DNA of 64,000 bases from CALBPI01 sp038524795. GTDB taxonomy: Bacteria; Pseudomonadota; Gammaproteobacteria; Steroidobacterales; Woeseiaceae. How positions within the stretch are numbered: position 1 is the stretch's first letter; each line of letters begins with the position of its first letter. A model generated the notes under the pieces. The model did no database searches. It was not told where the DNA came from and was given only the letters and a program-made list of their open reading frames with translations. Shown here piece after piece: positions 8,303-16,300 of this stretch. Where the stretch lies: contig JBCBIJ010000005.1 of NCBI GenBank assembly GCA_038524795.1, forward strand, positions 124,001 through 188,000. The letters run 5' to 3'. The translations under genes were made by a program, and so were the position numbers.

Positions 8303-9972
8303 AACCCGCGCTTCGCCTCGAACGAGATCTGCAGCCCGCTGTCGATGTCGGGGCCGCTTTCGAGCGGCTTTGCAAAGTCGAGGTGGAACACAGTGTTGTT
8401 GTTCCCGCGCGCGTTACCCAGGCGCAGGCCGATGCCGACGTCGGCCAACCAGCGGCTGTCTTTTCGGCCCGTCACGTCCTCGCCCCAGGTGCGCCCGACA
8501 TCGGCGAATACGGCGCCACCCACGCGGAACAGGCGCCAGGGGAACCAGTCCGTGAAGAAGCGTTGCTCGACCGTGAACAGCGCGCTCGCATCACCATTGC
8601 CGAACGCCCGGTCATAGCCGCGAAGCCCGGTTCTGCCGCCCAGAACGATGGGGCGATCCACGTCGAGGTTTTTGCCGAGCTCGATACGTGTGCCGACGAA
8701 GGCCGAGCGTCGCACCGACTGGCGACGCACATAGCGCGCATCGATACGCGCGCGACCATTGCGGACGGTGCCCGACTCGACGCGACCGCTGAGGCGACCG
8801 GACAGGGTGAGCAGCGCTTCCGATGGGTTACCAAAGTTCGTGGTGCCCGCCGCATTGACAATGAAGGCACTGCGATCTGCACCGATACCCGTGCCGGCAT
8901 AACCCAGGCTCAGCGAGTAACTGCGACCCAGAAACAGGTCTTCTGTTTGCATGATCTGGTTGAAGTTCTGGACCTTCTCAAAGCGGTCTTCGACGCGCTC
9001 AATACTGACAAAGGGGTAGCGCAGGTCGCGGTCGGCGGGAATGAGCGGTGTTGGCGGCTCATCCTCAGGGACATCAAAGCGGTTCTCGCTCACTACCACG
9101 CCAAACCGGTACCGCGTCGTCCATCCCGCCACCAGTCCGTTCGACACCCCCCACCAGGCATTCAGGCGGCGTTCGTCCTGTCGGAATCTGCCGACTTCGC
9201 TGCCACGTGAGAACAGCGGTTCCTCCCGGTCTTCGGTAATGGCGTCGAAGCCCGCGCTGACGCGCGACTGCAGCGAGTAGAAAGGTTGTGCGACGCGAAA
9301 GCGTCGTGCCTCGCCGTCGTCGCTATCACGGTAGCGCAGATCGAGCGCAATCCAGGTGCGTCCGACATTGCGGTCCGAGAAGGCGAAGTTGGTCGAGCTA
9401 CGGTCATCGTCGCTGCGCCGTGACACCGTGACCGCGCTGCCCGTGCCCAGGATGTTGTCTTCCTCGAGGCCCAGCGTCCAACGGGTTTCTCCGCCGCTGC
9501 GCGACAACGCGATTTCGGGGAAGAGCGTCCAGTTGTCGCGTGTCTCTACGAGCAGGTCGGCACGGCCGTCCTCAATGCGCAACACTCGGATGCTGGCGTC
9601 GAAGATAAACGGGTTACTGCGCAGCAGCCGCTCCGATTCTTCGATGTTCTGCGCCACGATCGGGTCACCGGGCTCAAACAACAATTGCGAGCGAATGGCC
9701 GAGGGTCGCGTCGTGATATGGATGCGGTTGGCAAAGCGGTAGAGGCTTTTGTTCTCGCCAGGCGTGCTCGTGTCAAAAATGTTGTTGATCGAGAGTGTGA
9801 TCTCGCCGACGGCGATGCCGCGCGCTTCGAGCTCCGCGAAACGGGCGCGCGTGTCCTCAGTGGCTTGCGCATTCGGCGCGGCGACAACCCCGGCCAGCAG
9901 CAGCGTGAGCATCGACAGCAAGATCCGGCGCGCGGGGCGGCGGGCGCAATGACGGGGGGTGGGGCGCGTCAT
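8299..9972 (-). CDS. Omp85-like outer membrane protein, POTRA plus beta-barrel
   Basis: A 557-residue predicted outer membrane protein. After a signal peptide (cleavage near NAQA) comes a POTRA-like region (SQLLFEPGDPIVAQNIEESERLLRS, DLLVETRDNWTLFPEI). A 16-strand Omp85-type barrel follows, carrying the conserved LGGRTGLRGYD segment and ending in the aromatic signal FEAKRGF. It resembles the BamA/TamA or FhaC superfamily but is shorter and has few POTRA repeats, so it is not BamA itself. It may insert or export lipids or proteins. The start at 9972 puts the signal peptide closer to the N-terminus; 10002 in the same frame is the alternative, and neither has a clear ribosome site. It overlaps the preceding convergent gene by 4 bases. 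Confidence 0.82.
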   Translation of the reverse strand: MTRPTPRHCARRPARRILLSMLTLLLAGVVAAPNAQATEDTRARFAELEARGIAVGEITLSINNIFDTSTPGENKSLYRFANRIHITTRPSAIRSQLLFEPGDPIVAQNIEESERLLRSNPFIFDASIRVLRIEDGRADLLVETRDNWTLFPEIALSRSGGETRWTLGLEEDNILGTGSAVTVSRRSDDDRSSTNFAFSDRNVGRTWIALDLRYRDSDDGEARRFRVAQPFYSLQSRVSAGFDAITEDREEPLFSRGSEVGRFRQDERRLNAWWGVSNGLVAGWTTRYRFGVVVSENRFDVPEDEPPTPLIPADRDLRYPFVSIERVEDRFEKVQNFNQIMQTEDLFLGRSYSLSLGYAGTGIGADRSAFIVNAAGTTNFGNPSEALLTLSGRLSGRVESGTVRNGRARIDARYVRRQSVRRSAFVGTRIELGKNLDVDRPIVLGGRTGLRGYDRAFGNGDASALFTVEQRFFTDWFPWRLFRVGGAVFADVGRTWGEDVTGRKDSRWLADVGIGLRLGNARGNNNTVFHLDFAKPLESGPDIDSGLQISFEAKRGF

Positions 9973-10113
9973 CGCCCAAGAGTGCCGGGCACCGCGTGTC
10001 ATCGCAACGACGGGGTGCCCATTCAGACTGAATCTGGGGCGTTTTTTCTTGCGAATACATAAACCTAAACACGCTTTGACCTAAACACGGCTTTGACGGG
10101 CCTCGGAGGCGCC

Positions 10114-10572
10114 ATGATTGAATTGGGCGGTATCACAGTAACGCTGGCACTCGCTATCTGGGTTGGCGCGATCGTGTTTCAGTCGGCGGTTGTCGCCCCG
10201 AGCGTGTTCAAGACGCTCGAGGCCGATAGTGCCGGACGCTTCCTCCGCGGTCTGTTTCCCCGCTTCTTCCAGGCAGGGCTGTTCTGCGGTTTTGCAATGC
10301 TCACGGGTGCTGCGGTGCTCTTTTTTGCCGGCGTCCGAGACGGACGCCTGTCGACGCTTGCCGGCGTGACGGCTGTGATGGTGGCACTGCAGTTCACAGC
10401 GGGCCGCATGGTACCTGCCATCAACGCGGCTCGTGATGCGGGCGAGGACGGGCGCAAGCGCTTTGGCCAATTACATGGCATTAATGTGCTGCTGACGATC
10501 GCCGTATTGCTACTTGGCATCGGCATGCTCGCCGCACTGGCCACCGCAGTGCCGCTACGGGTTGGCGCCTGA
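10114..10572 (+). CDS. DUF4149 membrane protein
   Basis: A 152-residue integral membrane protein with four predicted transmembrane helices (LGGITVTLALAIWVGAIVF, GLFCGFAMLTGAAVLFFAG, LSTLAGVTAVMVALQF and LLTIAVLLLGIGMLAALA). The features AIWVGAIVFQSAVVAPSVF, a Gly-Arg-Met in GRMVPAIN and a C-terminal RFGQLHGIN match the DUF4149 family, whose members have no firmly assigned biochemical role. Start 10114 follows CGGAGGCGCC. The stop is one base before the ubiG start, so the two genes are very likely co-transcribed and translationally coupled. A membrane role next to quinone synthesis is only a hint. Confidence 0.85.
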   Translation: MIELGGITVTLALAIWVGAIVFQSAVVAPSVFKTLEADSAGRFLRGLFPRFFQAGLFCGFAMLTGAAVLFFAGVRDGRLSTLAGVTAVMVALQFTAGRMVPAINAARDAGEDGRKRFGQLHGINVLLTIAVLLLGIGMLAALATAVPLRVGA

Positions 10573-10573
10573 C

Positions 10574-11320
10574 ATGGCAGGGCTGCAACCCGACAGCACT
10601 GTCGACGATTACGAAGTCGCCCACTACACCAAGCTTGCCGAAACCTGGTGGGATACCGAAGGCCCGTTCTGGCCGTTGCATACACTGAACGCGCTTCGTG
10701 TGACTTACATCCGCGATCAGCTCTGCGGGCGCTTAGGTCGAGACGTCTCGGACGCCGCGCCCCTGTCAGGCGTCGAGGTGCTCGATGTTGGCTGTGGCGG
10801 CGGCATTCTCTCGGAGTCGATGGCGCGTCTGGGCGCGTGCGTGACAGGCATCGATATCGTCGAAAAGAACATCGGTATCGCCAGCCTGCACGCGCGAGCG
10901 TCTGGTCTTGCGATCGACTACGAGCAGCGCACGGCATCATCGCTCGCCGACACGGGCGCGCAGTTCGATGTCGTGCTCAACATGGAGGTCGTCGAACACG
11001 TGGCTGACCTCGATGCGTTCATGCGCGACTGTGGCAAGCTCGTTCGGCCGGGCGGCAGCCAGTTTGTGGCTACCATCAACCGCAACCCGCTGGCCTGGTT
11101 TGTCGCCATTTTCGGTGCCGAGTACGTGTTGCGCTGGCTGCCCCGCGGTACGCACCGCTACCGCCTGCTGCGCAAGCCTGCCGAGGTGCAGGCTTGCCTG
11201 GCGCGCGATGGCTTCGAGCTCGCCGACCTCACAGGTGTCCGCGTGAATCCGCTGTCGCGCACGATGGCACTGACGTCAATGACGGCGATCAATTACATGC
11301 TGCTCGCCCACAAGCGTTGA
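10574..11320 (+). CDS. ubiG: Ubiquinone biosynthesis O-methyltransferase UbiG
   Basis: A 248-residue class I SAM-dependent O-methyltransferase that carries out both O-methylation steps of ubiquinone synthesis at the membrane. The family hallmark N-terminus is present (TWWDTEGPFWPLHTLNALR). So are the SAM-binding motif I VLDVGCGGGILSESMARLG, motif II VLNMEVVEHVAD and the membrane-contact segment TINRNPLAWFVAIFGAEYVL. The length equals the usual 240-250 residues. It begins one base after the DUF4149 stop, so translation is probably coupled. The start was chosen at MAGLQPDSTVDDYEV because similarity begins there. Confidence 0.95.
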   Translation: MAGLQPDSTVDDYEVAHYTKLAETWWDTEGPFWPLHTLNALRVTYIRDQLCGRLGRDVSDAAPLSGVEVLDVGCGGGILSESMARLGACVTGIDIVEKNIGIASLHARASGLAIDYEQRTASSLADTGAQFDVVLNMEVVEHVADLDAFMRDCGKLVRPGGSQFVATINRNPLAWFVAIFGAEYVLRWLPRGTHRYRLLRKPAEVQACLARDGFELADLTGVRVNPLSRTMALTSMTAINYMLLAHKR

Positions 11321-11326
11321 CGTCGG

Positions 11327-12229
11327 CTATTCGGCGAGTGTGCAGCTCGTCTGCATCCACCGTAGATTGATCGCCAGCCGCGTCGCCGTGGGTTCGCCCC
11401 AGGCGTAGCTGGCAGCCGAGGTCTCCTCGCCGCGGTAGACGTAGAGCACGAGCGAGTCGCGGTTGGTGCCCGTAGGCCAGGCGACATTGCGTATCTTGAT
11501 GCCGACGCGTTGGGGCTCGGGCTCATCCGTGTCGACCCAGGCGCGACCGCCCTGGTCCGGGAGCATGAGCTGACTTTCGAAATGCCAGTTCTCACCGTCA
11601 CGCTTCGGGATCGCGAGCCAGCACTGGAACGAGCGAGAGCGTCGCAAGACGTAGGGCATCTCGGCGGTGGATTCGCTGTCGATGCTGGCCGCCGGCATCT
11701 GCAGCTCGCTGTCCGCAATGAGCCAGGCCGCACCATTGGCCTCGTCACAGTCTTCACCCGAGACCCGGCCTTCAAACTGCGCGGCACGTCGCAGCCAGAT
11801 GACGTCGCATTGCGGGGACCCTACGGCGTCGGGCTCAATGGCGGCGCGCTCAAGATCCGCCAGCAACGGTAGCTGCCAGCGCGACATGCGCAGCGCGCCG
11901 GCTTCCGCGTCCACCTGCAGCCGCCAGAGCCCGCGCGCTGTGACCGTGTCCGAATCCTCTGCGAGACGACGCCAGGTAAGTGTTGCGGCATCTGAGTCCT
12001 CAACGGTTTCGACGAGCTGCCGCTCACGGCTGTGGCGAAAAGCTGTGTCGACCTCAAGCTCGCCCTCGAAGTAGACCTGTTCCTGGTTGTCAAAGTCGCC
12101 GACCAGCAATGCTGCGAGTCGCGTTAGGTCGCGCTCAAGCACACCTTGCTGCGCAACGGCCGGCGCTGCCGCAAGGCTTACGCAGCCCGCTGCGAGCAGG
12201 GCAAAAATCTGAGATGTTGTGTTGCGCAT
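11327..12229 (-). CDS. CpeT-like secreted protein
   Basis: A 300-residue protein with a signal peptide (cleavage near AVAQQ). The segment LLVGDFDNQEQVYFE and the later pattern CDVIW ... FEGRVSGEDC ... WLIADSELQM resemble the CpeT/CpcT fold, a small lipocalin-like barrel known as a phycobiliprotein lyase in cyanobacteria. Nothing else here suggests phototrophy, so it more likely belongs to the secreted bacterial CpeT-like proteins of unknown role, perhaps binding a small hydrophobic ligand. It has an unrelated C-terminal third. It is convergent with ubiG (7-base gap) and divergent from fghA. The ribosome site is GGGGGAG. Confidence 0.68.
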   Translation of the reverse strand: MRNTTSQIFALLAAGCVSLAAAPAVAQQGVLERDLTRLAALLVGDFDNQEQVYFEGELEVDTAFRHSRERQLVETVEDSDAATLTWRRLAEDSDTVTARGLWRLQVDAEAGALRMSRWQLPLLADLERAAIEPDAVGSPQCDVIWLRRAAQFEGRVSGEDCDEANGAAWLIADSELQMPAASIDSESTAEMPYVLRRSRSFQCWLAIPKRDGENWHFESQLMLPDQGGRAWVDTDEPEPQRVGIKIRNVAWPTGTNRDSLVLYVYRGEETSAASYAWGEPTATRLAINLRWMQTSCTLAE

Positions 12230-12323
12230 ACGTCAGCTCCCCCGAAGACGTGTTCGCCCGTGGACTGCCATGACGACGGCCCCGACCTCACGTATTCTCC
12301 CACGTGCGAGGGGAGAGAACGAC

Positions 12324-13166
12324 ATGCAGCTCGAATCCGAGAATCGGTCCTTTGGTGGGCGGCAGCAGCGCTACCGGCATACGTCGAGCACACTGGGTTG
12401 CGAGATGACCGTGTCCGTGTACCTGCCGCCACAGGCGGAGACGGGTCGCGTGCCCGTGTTGTACTGGCTGAGCGGGCTGACCTGTACCGACGAAAACTTC
12501 GTTGCGAAGGCCGGTGCCCAGCGTGCAGCGGCCGAGCACGGCGTCGCCATCGTGGCACCCGACACCTCACCGCGTGGCGACGCGGTGCCCGACGATCCTG
12601 ATGGCGCCTGGGACTTCGGCAAGGGGGCCGGATTCTACGTCGACGCCACCCAGCCGCCGTGGTCGCGTCACTACCGAATGGACAGCTATGTCACAGAGGA
12701 ACTGCCGGCGCTCGTGACCGCGGCGCTTTCCCTGGACAGCGAACGGGCGTCCATTTCGGGCCATTCCATGGGTGGACACGGAGCCCTCGTGCTCGCGCTG
12801 CGCAACCCCGGCCACTACCGCTCCGTCTCGGCGTTCGCGCCCATCGCCGCCGCCTCGCGATGCCCCTGGGGCGAGAAGGCGCTGGGCGGTTATCTGGGCG
12901 ACGATCGCAGCGCGTGGCAACGCTATGACGCCTGTGCGCTGATCGCGGGCGGTGCGCAATTACCACCGGCGCTGGTCGACCAGGGGGCGGCAGACGCCTT
13001 CCTCAAACGTGAACTCAATTTCGCGTTACTCGAGCAGACGCTGGCGGACGCGGGCGCCGATGCGCGCGCGCGATTGCAGGTGGACTACGACCACAGCTAC
13101 TTCTTTGTTGCGAGCTTCATCGACGAACACATCGCGTTCCACGCGGAACATCTCGCCGCAAACTAG
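12324..13166 (+). CDS. fghA: S-formylglutathione hydrolase
   Basis: A 280-residue alpha/beta hydrolase of the esterase D family that splits S-formylglutathione to formate and glutathione, the last step of glutathione-dependent formaldehyde oxidation in the cytoplasm. Signatures are YWLSGLTCTDENF, the nucleophile elbow GHSMGGHGAL with Ser148, the acid in DQGAAD (219-224) and His257 in DHSYFF. The length matches the family (about 280). The start at MQLESENRSF is preceded by a strong GGGGAGAG site, so the longer upstream frame is not used. The usual partner, glutathione-dependent formaldehyde dehydrogenase, is not in the window. Confidence 0.94.
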   Translation: MQLESENRSFGGRQQRYRHTSSTLGCEMTVSVYLPPQAETGRVPVLYWLSGLTCTDENFVAKAGAQRAAAEHGVAIVAPDTSPRGDAVPDDPDGAWDFGKGAGFYVDATQPPWSRHYRMDSYVTEELPALVTAALSLDSERASISGHSMGGHGALVLALRNPGHYRSVSAFAPIAAASRCPWGEKALGGYLGDDRSAWQRYDACALIAGGAQLPPALVDQGAADAFLKRELNFALLEQTLADAGADARARLQVDYDHSYFFVASFIDEHIAFHAEHLAAN

Positions 13167-13176
13167 GCTCGGTCGC

Positions 13177-15396
13177 GTGTCCGAACAACCCGCAGAGTTG
13201 AGTACCGGCGCCGCAGCGCGGTCGCGCAGCTTTCGCGAATTGCCGCAGTTCTACTACCACACGCACTTTGTGGAAATGCTGTCTTTCGTCGAGCAGCACT
13301 ACGCGCATGCCTTGCGCGCCGAAGACCGAGCGTTTCTCGAGGTCTTTCGCGCGTTGCCGCACGCAGCGCAGTGTCTTTACGTCCGGCTCGTCAATCGCAA
13401 AGGCAGTGTGTTGGGTGTCGGTAAGCTCGACTATCCGGAGTTGGGATCGGCCGAGCCGCTGATTGAAACACTGATACGTGCACGCCTTGCGGCACGGCCC
13501 GATGTGGGCGACTTTGAGGACGTCCTGCCGGCATTGTCCTGCGCGGATCTGCGCGCAGTACTCGACCGGGTCTCGCCCGGGCTGCGCCGTTCACTACGCA
13601 AGGCCGAGCTCACGGCACACGCGCGCGAGTCCGTGGGTGCGATGCGTTTTCTGCCGGCGCTCGATCGGGCCCGCTGGGTCGTTCAGCGCCGAACCGATGT
13701 CGTGGGCTACCTCTTGTTTCTGTTCTTCGGCACCGTCCAACAAGGCACGTTGCGATTCACGATGCGCGATCTTGGGATTATTCGCACGCAAGCACATGAC
13801 GCCACCTACGAGCCGCGTTTCGCATCGCGTGAGGACGCCACCGAGACCTGGTTTTTCGCGAGCCGCAAAGCGCGCCTTCGCGCGCTGGGTGCGCCCGCGG
13901 TCGATACGCTCGTGCGTGAGCTCGGGCGCTGGCCCGAGCCCGTGTCGGCCACCGGTGCGATGCACGCCGATGCGCTGGCGGAGCGGCTCGGCCGGGCTCT
14001 CGAACAGGCATCGCGTACGGATGACGCTCTAGCGGTGTATCGGCGCGGTGCCACGGCGCATTGCCTCGAGCGCCAGGTGCGGCTGCTGCTTCAGGCCGGC
14101 CACAAAGACGCCGCACGGGATGTGCTCGAAAGCTGTCTCGACACGCCGCGCAGCGATGAGGAGTGGCTGTTTGCGCAAGACCTTCATGCGCGCCAGTTCG
14201 GTGGCAAGCGCACCTCGACGCTCACAGATGTGTTGCGGGAAGCCGATTGCATTCGTCTCGACCAGGCGGTGAGCGATAGCCCGGAGCGTGCGGTCGTCGA
14301 CTGGTACACGCGTCAGGGACACGAGGCCTGGCGAGCTGAGAACACGTTATGGCGGACACTCTTTGGGCTTGTGTTCTGGGACCTGTTGTTCGGCGAGGCG
14401 GCCGACGCGCGGCATTCGCCGTTCGATGCCCTGCCAGCCGGTCTCGATGACGGCGGCTTCTACGCACAGCAACAAGCGGCTGTCGAACACACGCTCGCGA
14501 CCTGCGCGGCGGCCGGTGGTTTGCAGCGGCAGGTTGTGGCCGCAGCAACGCGCTACCACGGCGAGGCCAATGCGATCTTCCGCTGGCACGCGCCGACGCT
14601 TGACGGTGTTTTTGCGCTTGCGCGTCTGGGTGCCCCAGAGGCGATTGTTCAGATATTGCGTGAATTGGCACGCGACTTTCGCAACGCGCATGGTTTCCCC
14701 GATCTGCTTGTGGTGGATGACGACGGCCTGCGTTTCGTGGAGGTGAAGACGTCGGGCGATCAGTTACGTCGCAATCAGCTGCTCCGGATTGAGCAACTAC
14801 GTGCGGCAGGACTGCGCGCGGATGTCCTGCGGGTCGAGTGGTTCGTCGACCCGGAACAGCCCTATGTTGTCGTGGATGTTGAGACCACGGGAGGGCGGGG
14901 CGACTACCACCGGGTCACGGAGATCGGCGCGGTGCGCGTGGTGGATGGTCAGGTCGTTGACCGGTTCCAGACGCTGATCCAACCTGAGCGGCGCATTCCG
15001 GCATCGATCACGCGACTGACCGGTATTTCGGACGCTATGGTGGCTGATGCGCCGCGGTTCGCCGACATCGCCGCGTCTTTTGCCGAATTTCTCGACGGCG
15101 CCATCTTTGTCGCGCACAACGTGGAGTTCGACTATGGGTTTATCAGCCGGGAGTTTCGACGACTGGGCATGCCGTTTCGGATGCCCAAGCTCTGCACTTG
15201 CGCCACGATGCGGCGGCTGTTCCCGGGTCACGCGTCCTACAGCCTGAAGTCACTGTGCGCCGACTTTGATATCGCGCTCGATCAACACCATCGGGCACTC
15301 TGCGACGCCGAAGCCGCCGCAGAGCTATTGCACTACATCAATGAACGGCGCTCAGCGCTCGGCGAAGCCGGCGCACCACCAGACGACGCGCATTAA
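13177..15396 (+). CDS. FAN1-like VRR-NUC nuclease fused to DEDDh exonuclease
   Basis: A 739-residue putative DNA repair nuclease starting with GTG 10 bases after fghA. Residues about 1-545 resemble bacterial FAN1: YYHTHFVEMLSFVEQHY at the N-terminus, the FAN1-type segment YLLFLFFGTVQQGTLRF, TPR-like helices, and the PD-(D/E)xK VRR-NUC core GFPDLLVV ... RFVEVKTSGDQ (about 505-530). Residues 563-739 are a DnaQ-type 3'-5' exonuclease with ExoI VVDVETTG, ExoII AHNVEFDYGF and ExoIII HRALCDAEA, so all acidic residues and the His are present. It combines a structure-specific nuclease, in FAN1 proteins used for crosslink repair, with a proofreading-type exonuclease. Function is inferred from domains. 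Confidence 0.87.
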   Translation: MSEQPAELSTGAAARSRSFRELPQFYYHTHFVEMLSFVEQHYAHALRAEDRAFLEVFRALPHAAQCLYVRLVNRKGSVLGVGKLDYPELGSAEPLIETLIRARLAARPDVGDFEDVLPALSCADLRAVLDRVSPGLRRSLRKAELTAHARESVGAMRFLPALDRARWVVQRRTDVVGYLLFLFFGTVQQGTLRFTMRDLGIIRTQAHDATYEPRFASREDATETWFFASRKARLRALGAPAVDTLVRELGRWPEPVSATGAMHADALAERLGRALEQASRTDDALAVYRRGATAHCLERQVRLLLQAGHKDAARDVLESCLDTPRSDEEWLFAQDLHARQFGGKRTSTLTDVLREADCIRLDQAVSDSPERAVVDWYTRQGHEAWRAENTLWRTLFGLVFWDLLFGEAADARHSPFDALPAGLDDGGFYAQQQAAVEHTLATCAAAGGLQRQVVAAATRYHGEANAIFRWHAPTLDGVFALARLGAPEAIVQILRELARDFRNAHGFPDLLVVDDDGLRFVEVKTSGDQLRRNQLLRIEQLRAAGLRADVLRVEWFVDPEQPYVVVDVETTGGRGDYHRVTEIGAVRVVDGQVVDRFQTLIQPERRIPASITRLTGISDAMVADAPRFADIAASFAEFLDGAIFVAHNVEFDYGFISREFRRLGMPFRMPKLCTCATMRRLFPGHASYSLKSLCADFDIALDQHHRALCDAEAAAELLHYINERRSALGEAGAPPDDAH

Positions 15397-16262
15397 GGGC
15401 TGCCGTGTGGTGCGACCGTGACGATGGCATCGATGTCGTCGTAACGCGCGGCGAGACCGCGCAGCGCCCGTTCCCGGACCCGACTGCCGTCTGCCAGACT
15501 CAACGTTGGGTCGACCCCAATCTCGACATCGAGTGCAAAGCCCATGCCGGTACGTCGTGATCGAACGCGGCGCACGCTGAGGACGCCGTCGACGTCGCGG
15601 AGCAGGCGTGCAATCTCATCTGCATCGAGTGCGGCCTCGTCGACGAGTATCGGCACCGCGCGCCGAAAGAGCTGAAGCGCCAGCCAGAGCACGATGCCTG
15701 CGACGGCCACAGCCGCGACGCGGTCCAGCCAGGGCAGGCCCCGCGCAGCGAGCTGCCAGCCAACAATGACGGCGAGTGTGGTGAGTGCATCGGATAGCGT
15801 GTGCGAGGCATCGGCGTGCAGGATGTCGGCATCGAGTCGCTTAGCCCAGCTGCGCTGCCACCAGGCCAGCCAGGCATTGATGGCCAGCGTCGCCAGCATA
15901 AGCGCCAGTGCGAGGGGCGTGGTGTCGACCGGCGTGTCGTCGCGCGTAACGGCGGTTGTGATCAGCTCGAAAGCGAGCACGACCAGCAGGGTTGCGAGCA
16001 CGAAAACTGCCAGTGATTCGAACTTGCGGTGGCCGTAAGGGTGGTTGTCATCGGCCGGCTGCGCCGACACGCGTATGACGAGCCAGGTCAGCACATTGTT
16101 CATAAGGTCTGACAGCGAATGCATGGCGTCGCCCAGTATCGCCAGCGACCCCGTTGCAAGACCAGCCCAGAGCTTTGTTGCGATGACCGACAGGTTGGCC
16201 AAGCCCTCGACGACGATCACCCGTCGGACGGCGCGGTCCCGGTCTACGCTGTTTGCGTGCAT
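15393..16262 (-). CDS. Cation diffusion facilitator transporter
   Basis: A 289-residue CDF-family exporter that would move a divalent cation (Zn, Fe, Mn or Co) out of the cytoplasm in exchange for protons. There are six predicted membrane helices. Metal-site motifs are HSLSD in helix 2 and HADASHTLSD in helix 5, followed by a cytoplasmic ferredoxin-like C-terminal domain (DEIARLLRDVDGVLSVRRVR ... DVEIGVDP). The HxxxD pairing suggests Zn or Fe, but specificity cannot be settled from sequence. It overlaps the nuclease gene tail-to-tail by 4 bases. The start codon has no ribosome-binding site and lies 6 bases after a TACACT hexamer, so a leaderless mRNA is likely. Confidence 0.92.
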   Translation of the reverse strand: MHANSVDRDRAVRRVIVVEGLANLSVIATKLWAGLATGSLAILGDAMHSLSDLMNNVLTWLVIRVSAQPADDNHPYGHRKFESLAVFVLATLLVVLAFELITTAVTRDDTPVDTTPLALALMLATLAINAWLAWWQRSWAKRLDADILHADASHTLSDALTTLAVIVGWQLAARGLPWLDRVAAVAVAGIVLWLALQLFRRAVPILVDEAALDADEIARLLRDVDGVLSVRRVRSRRTGMGFALDVEIGVDPTLSLADGSRVRERALRGLAARYDDIDAIVTVAPHGSP

Positions 16263-16268
16263 GCGGCC

Positions 16269-16274
16269 AGTGTA
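16269..16274 (-). promoter_or_regulatory. -10-like hexamer directly before CDF gene
   Basis: TACACT on the minus strand is separated from the ATG at 16262 by six bases (GGCCGC). Transcription would start at or within a base or two of the start codon. There is no purine-rich Shine-Dalgarno sequence. The same arrangement (TACACT plus six bases) precedes dusA. Confidence 0.45.
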
Positions 16275-16300
16275 ACGCGCTGGCCGCGTGGCGCAGCGCG

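Noticed and set aside
12952..13176. Upstream extension of the FAN1-like nuclease frame into fghA
   Set aside because: The extension overlaps the 3' end of the S-formylglutathione hydrolase gene in another frame. Similarity to FAN1 begins at the GTG at 13177.
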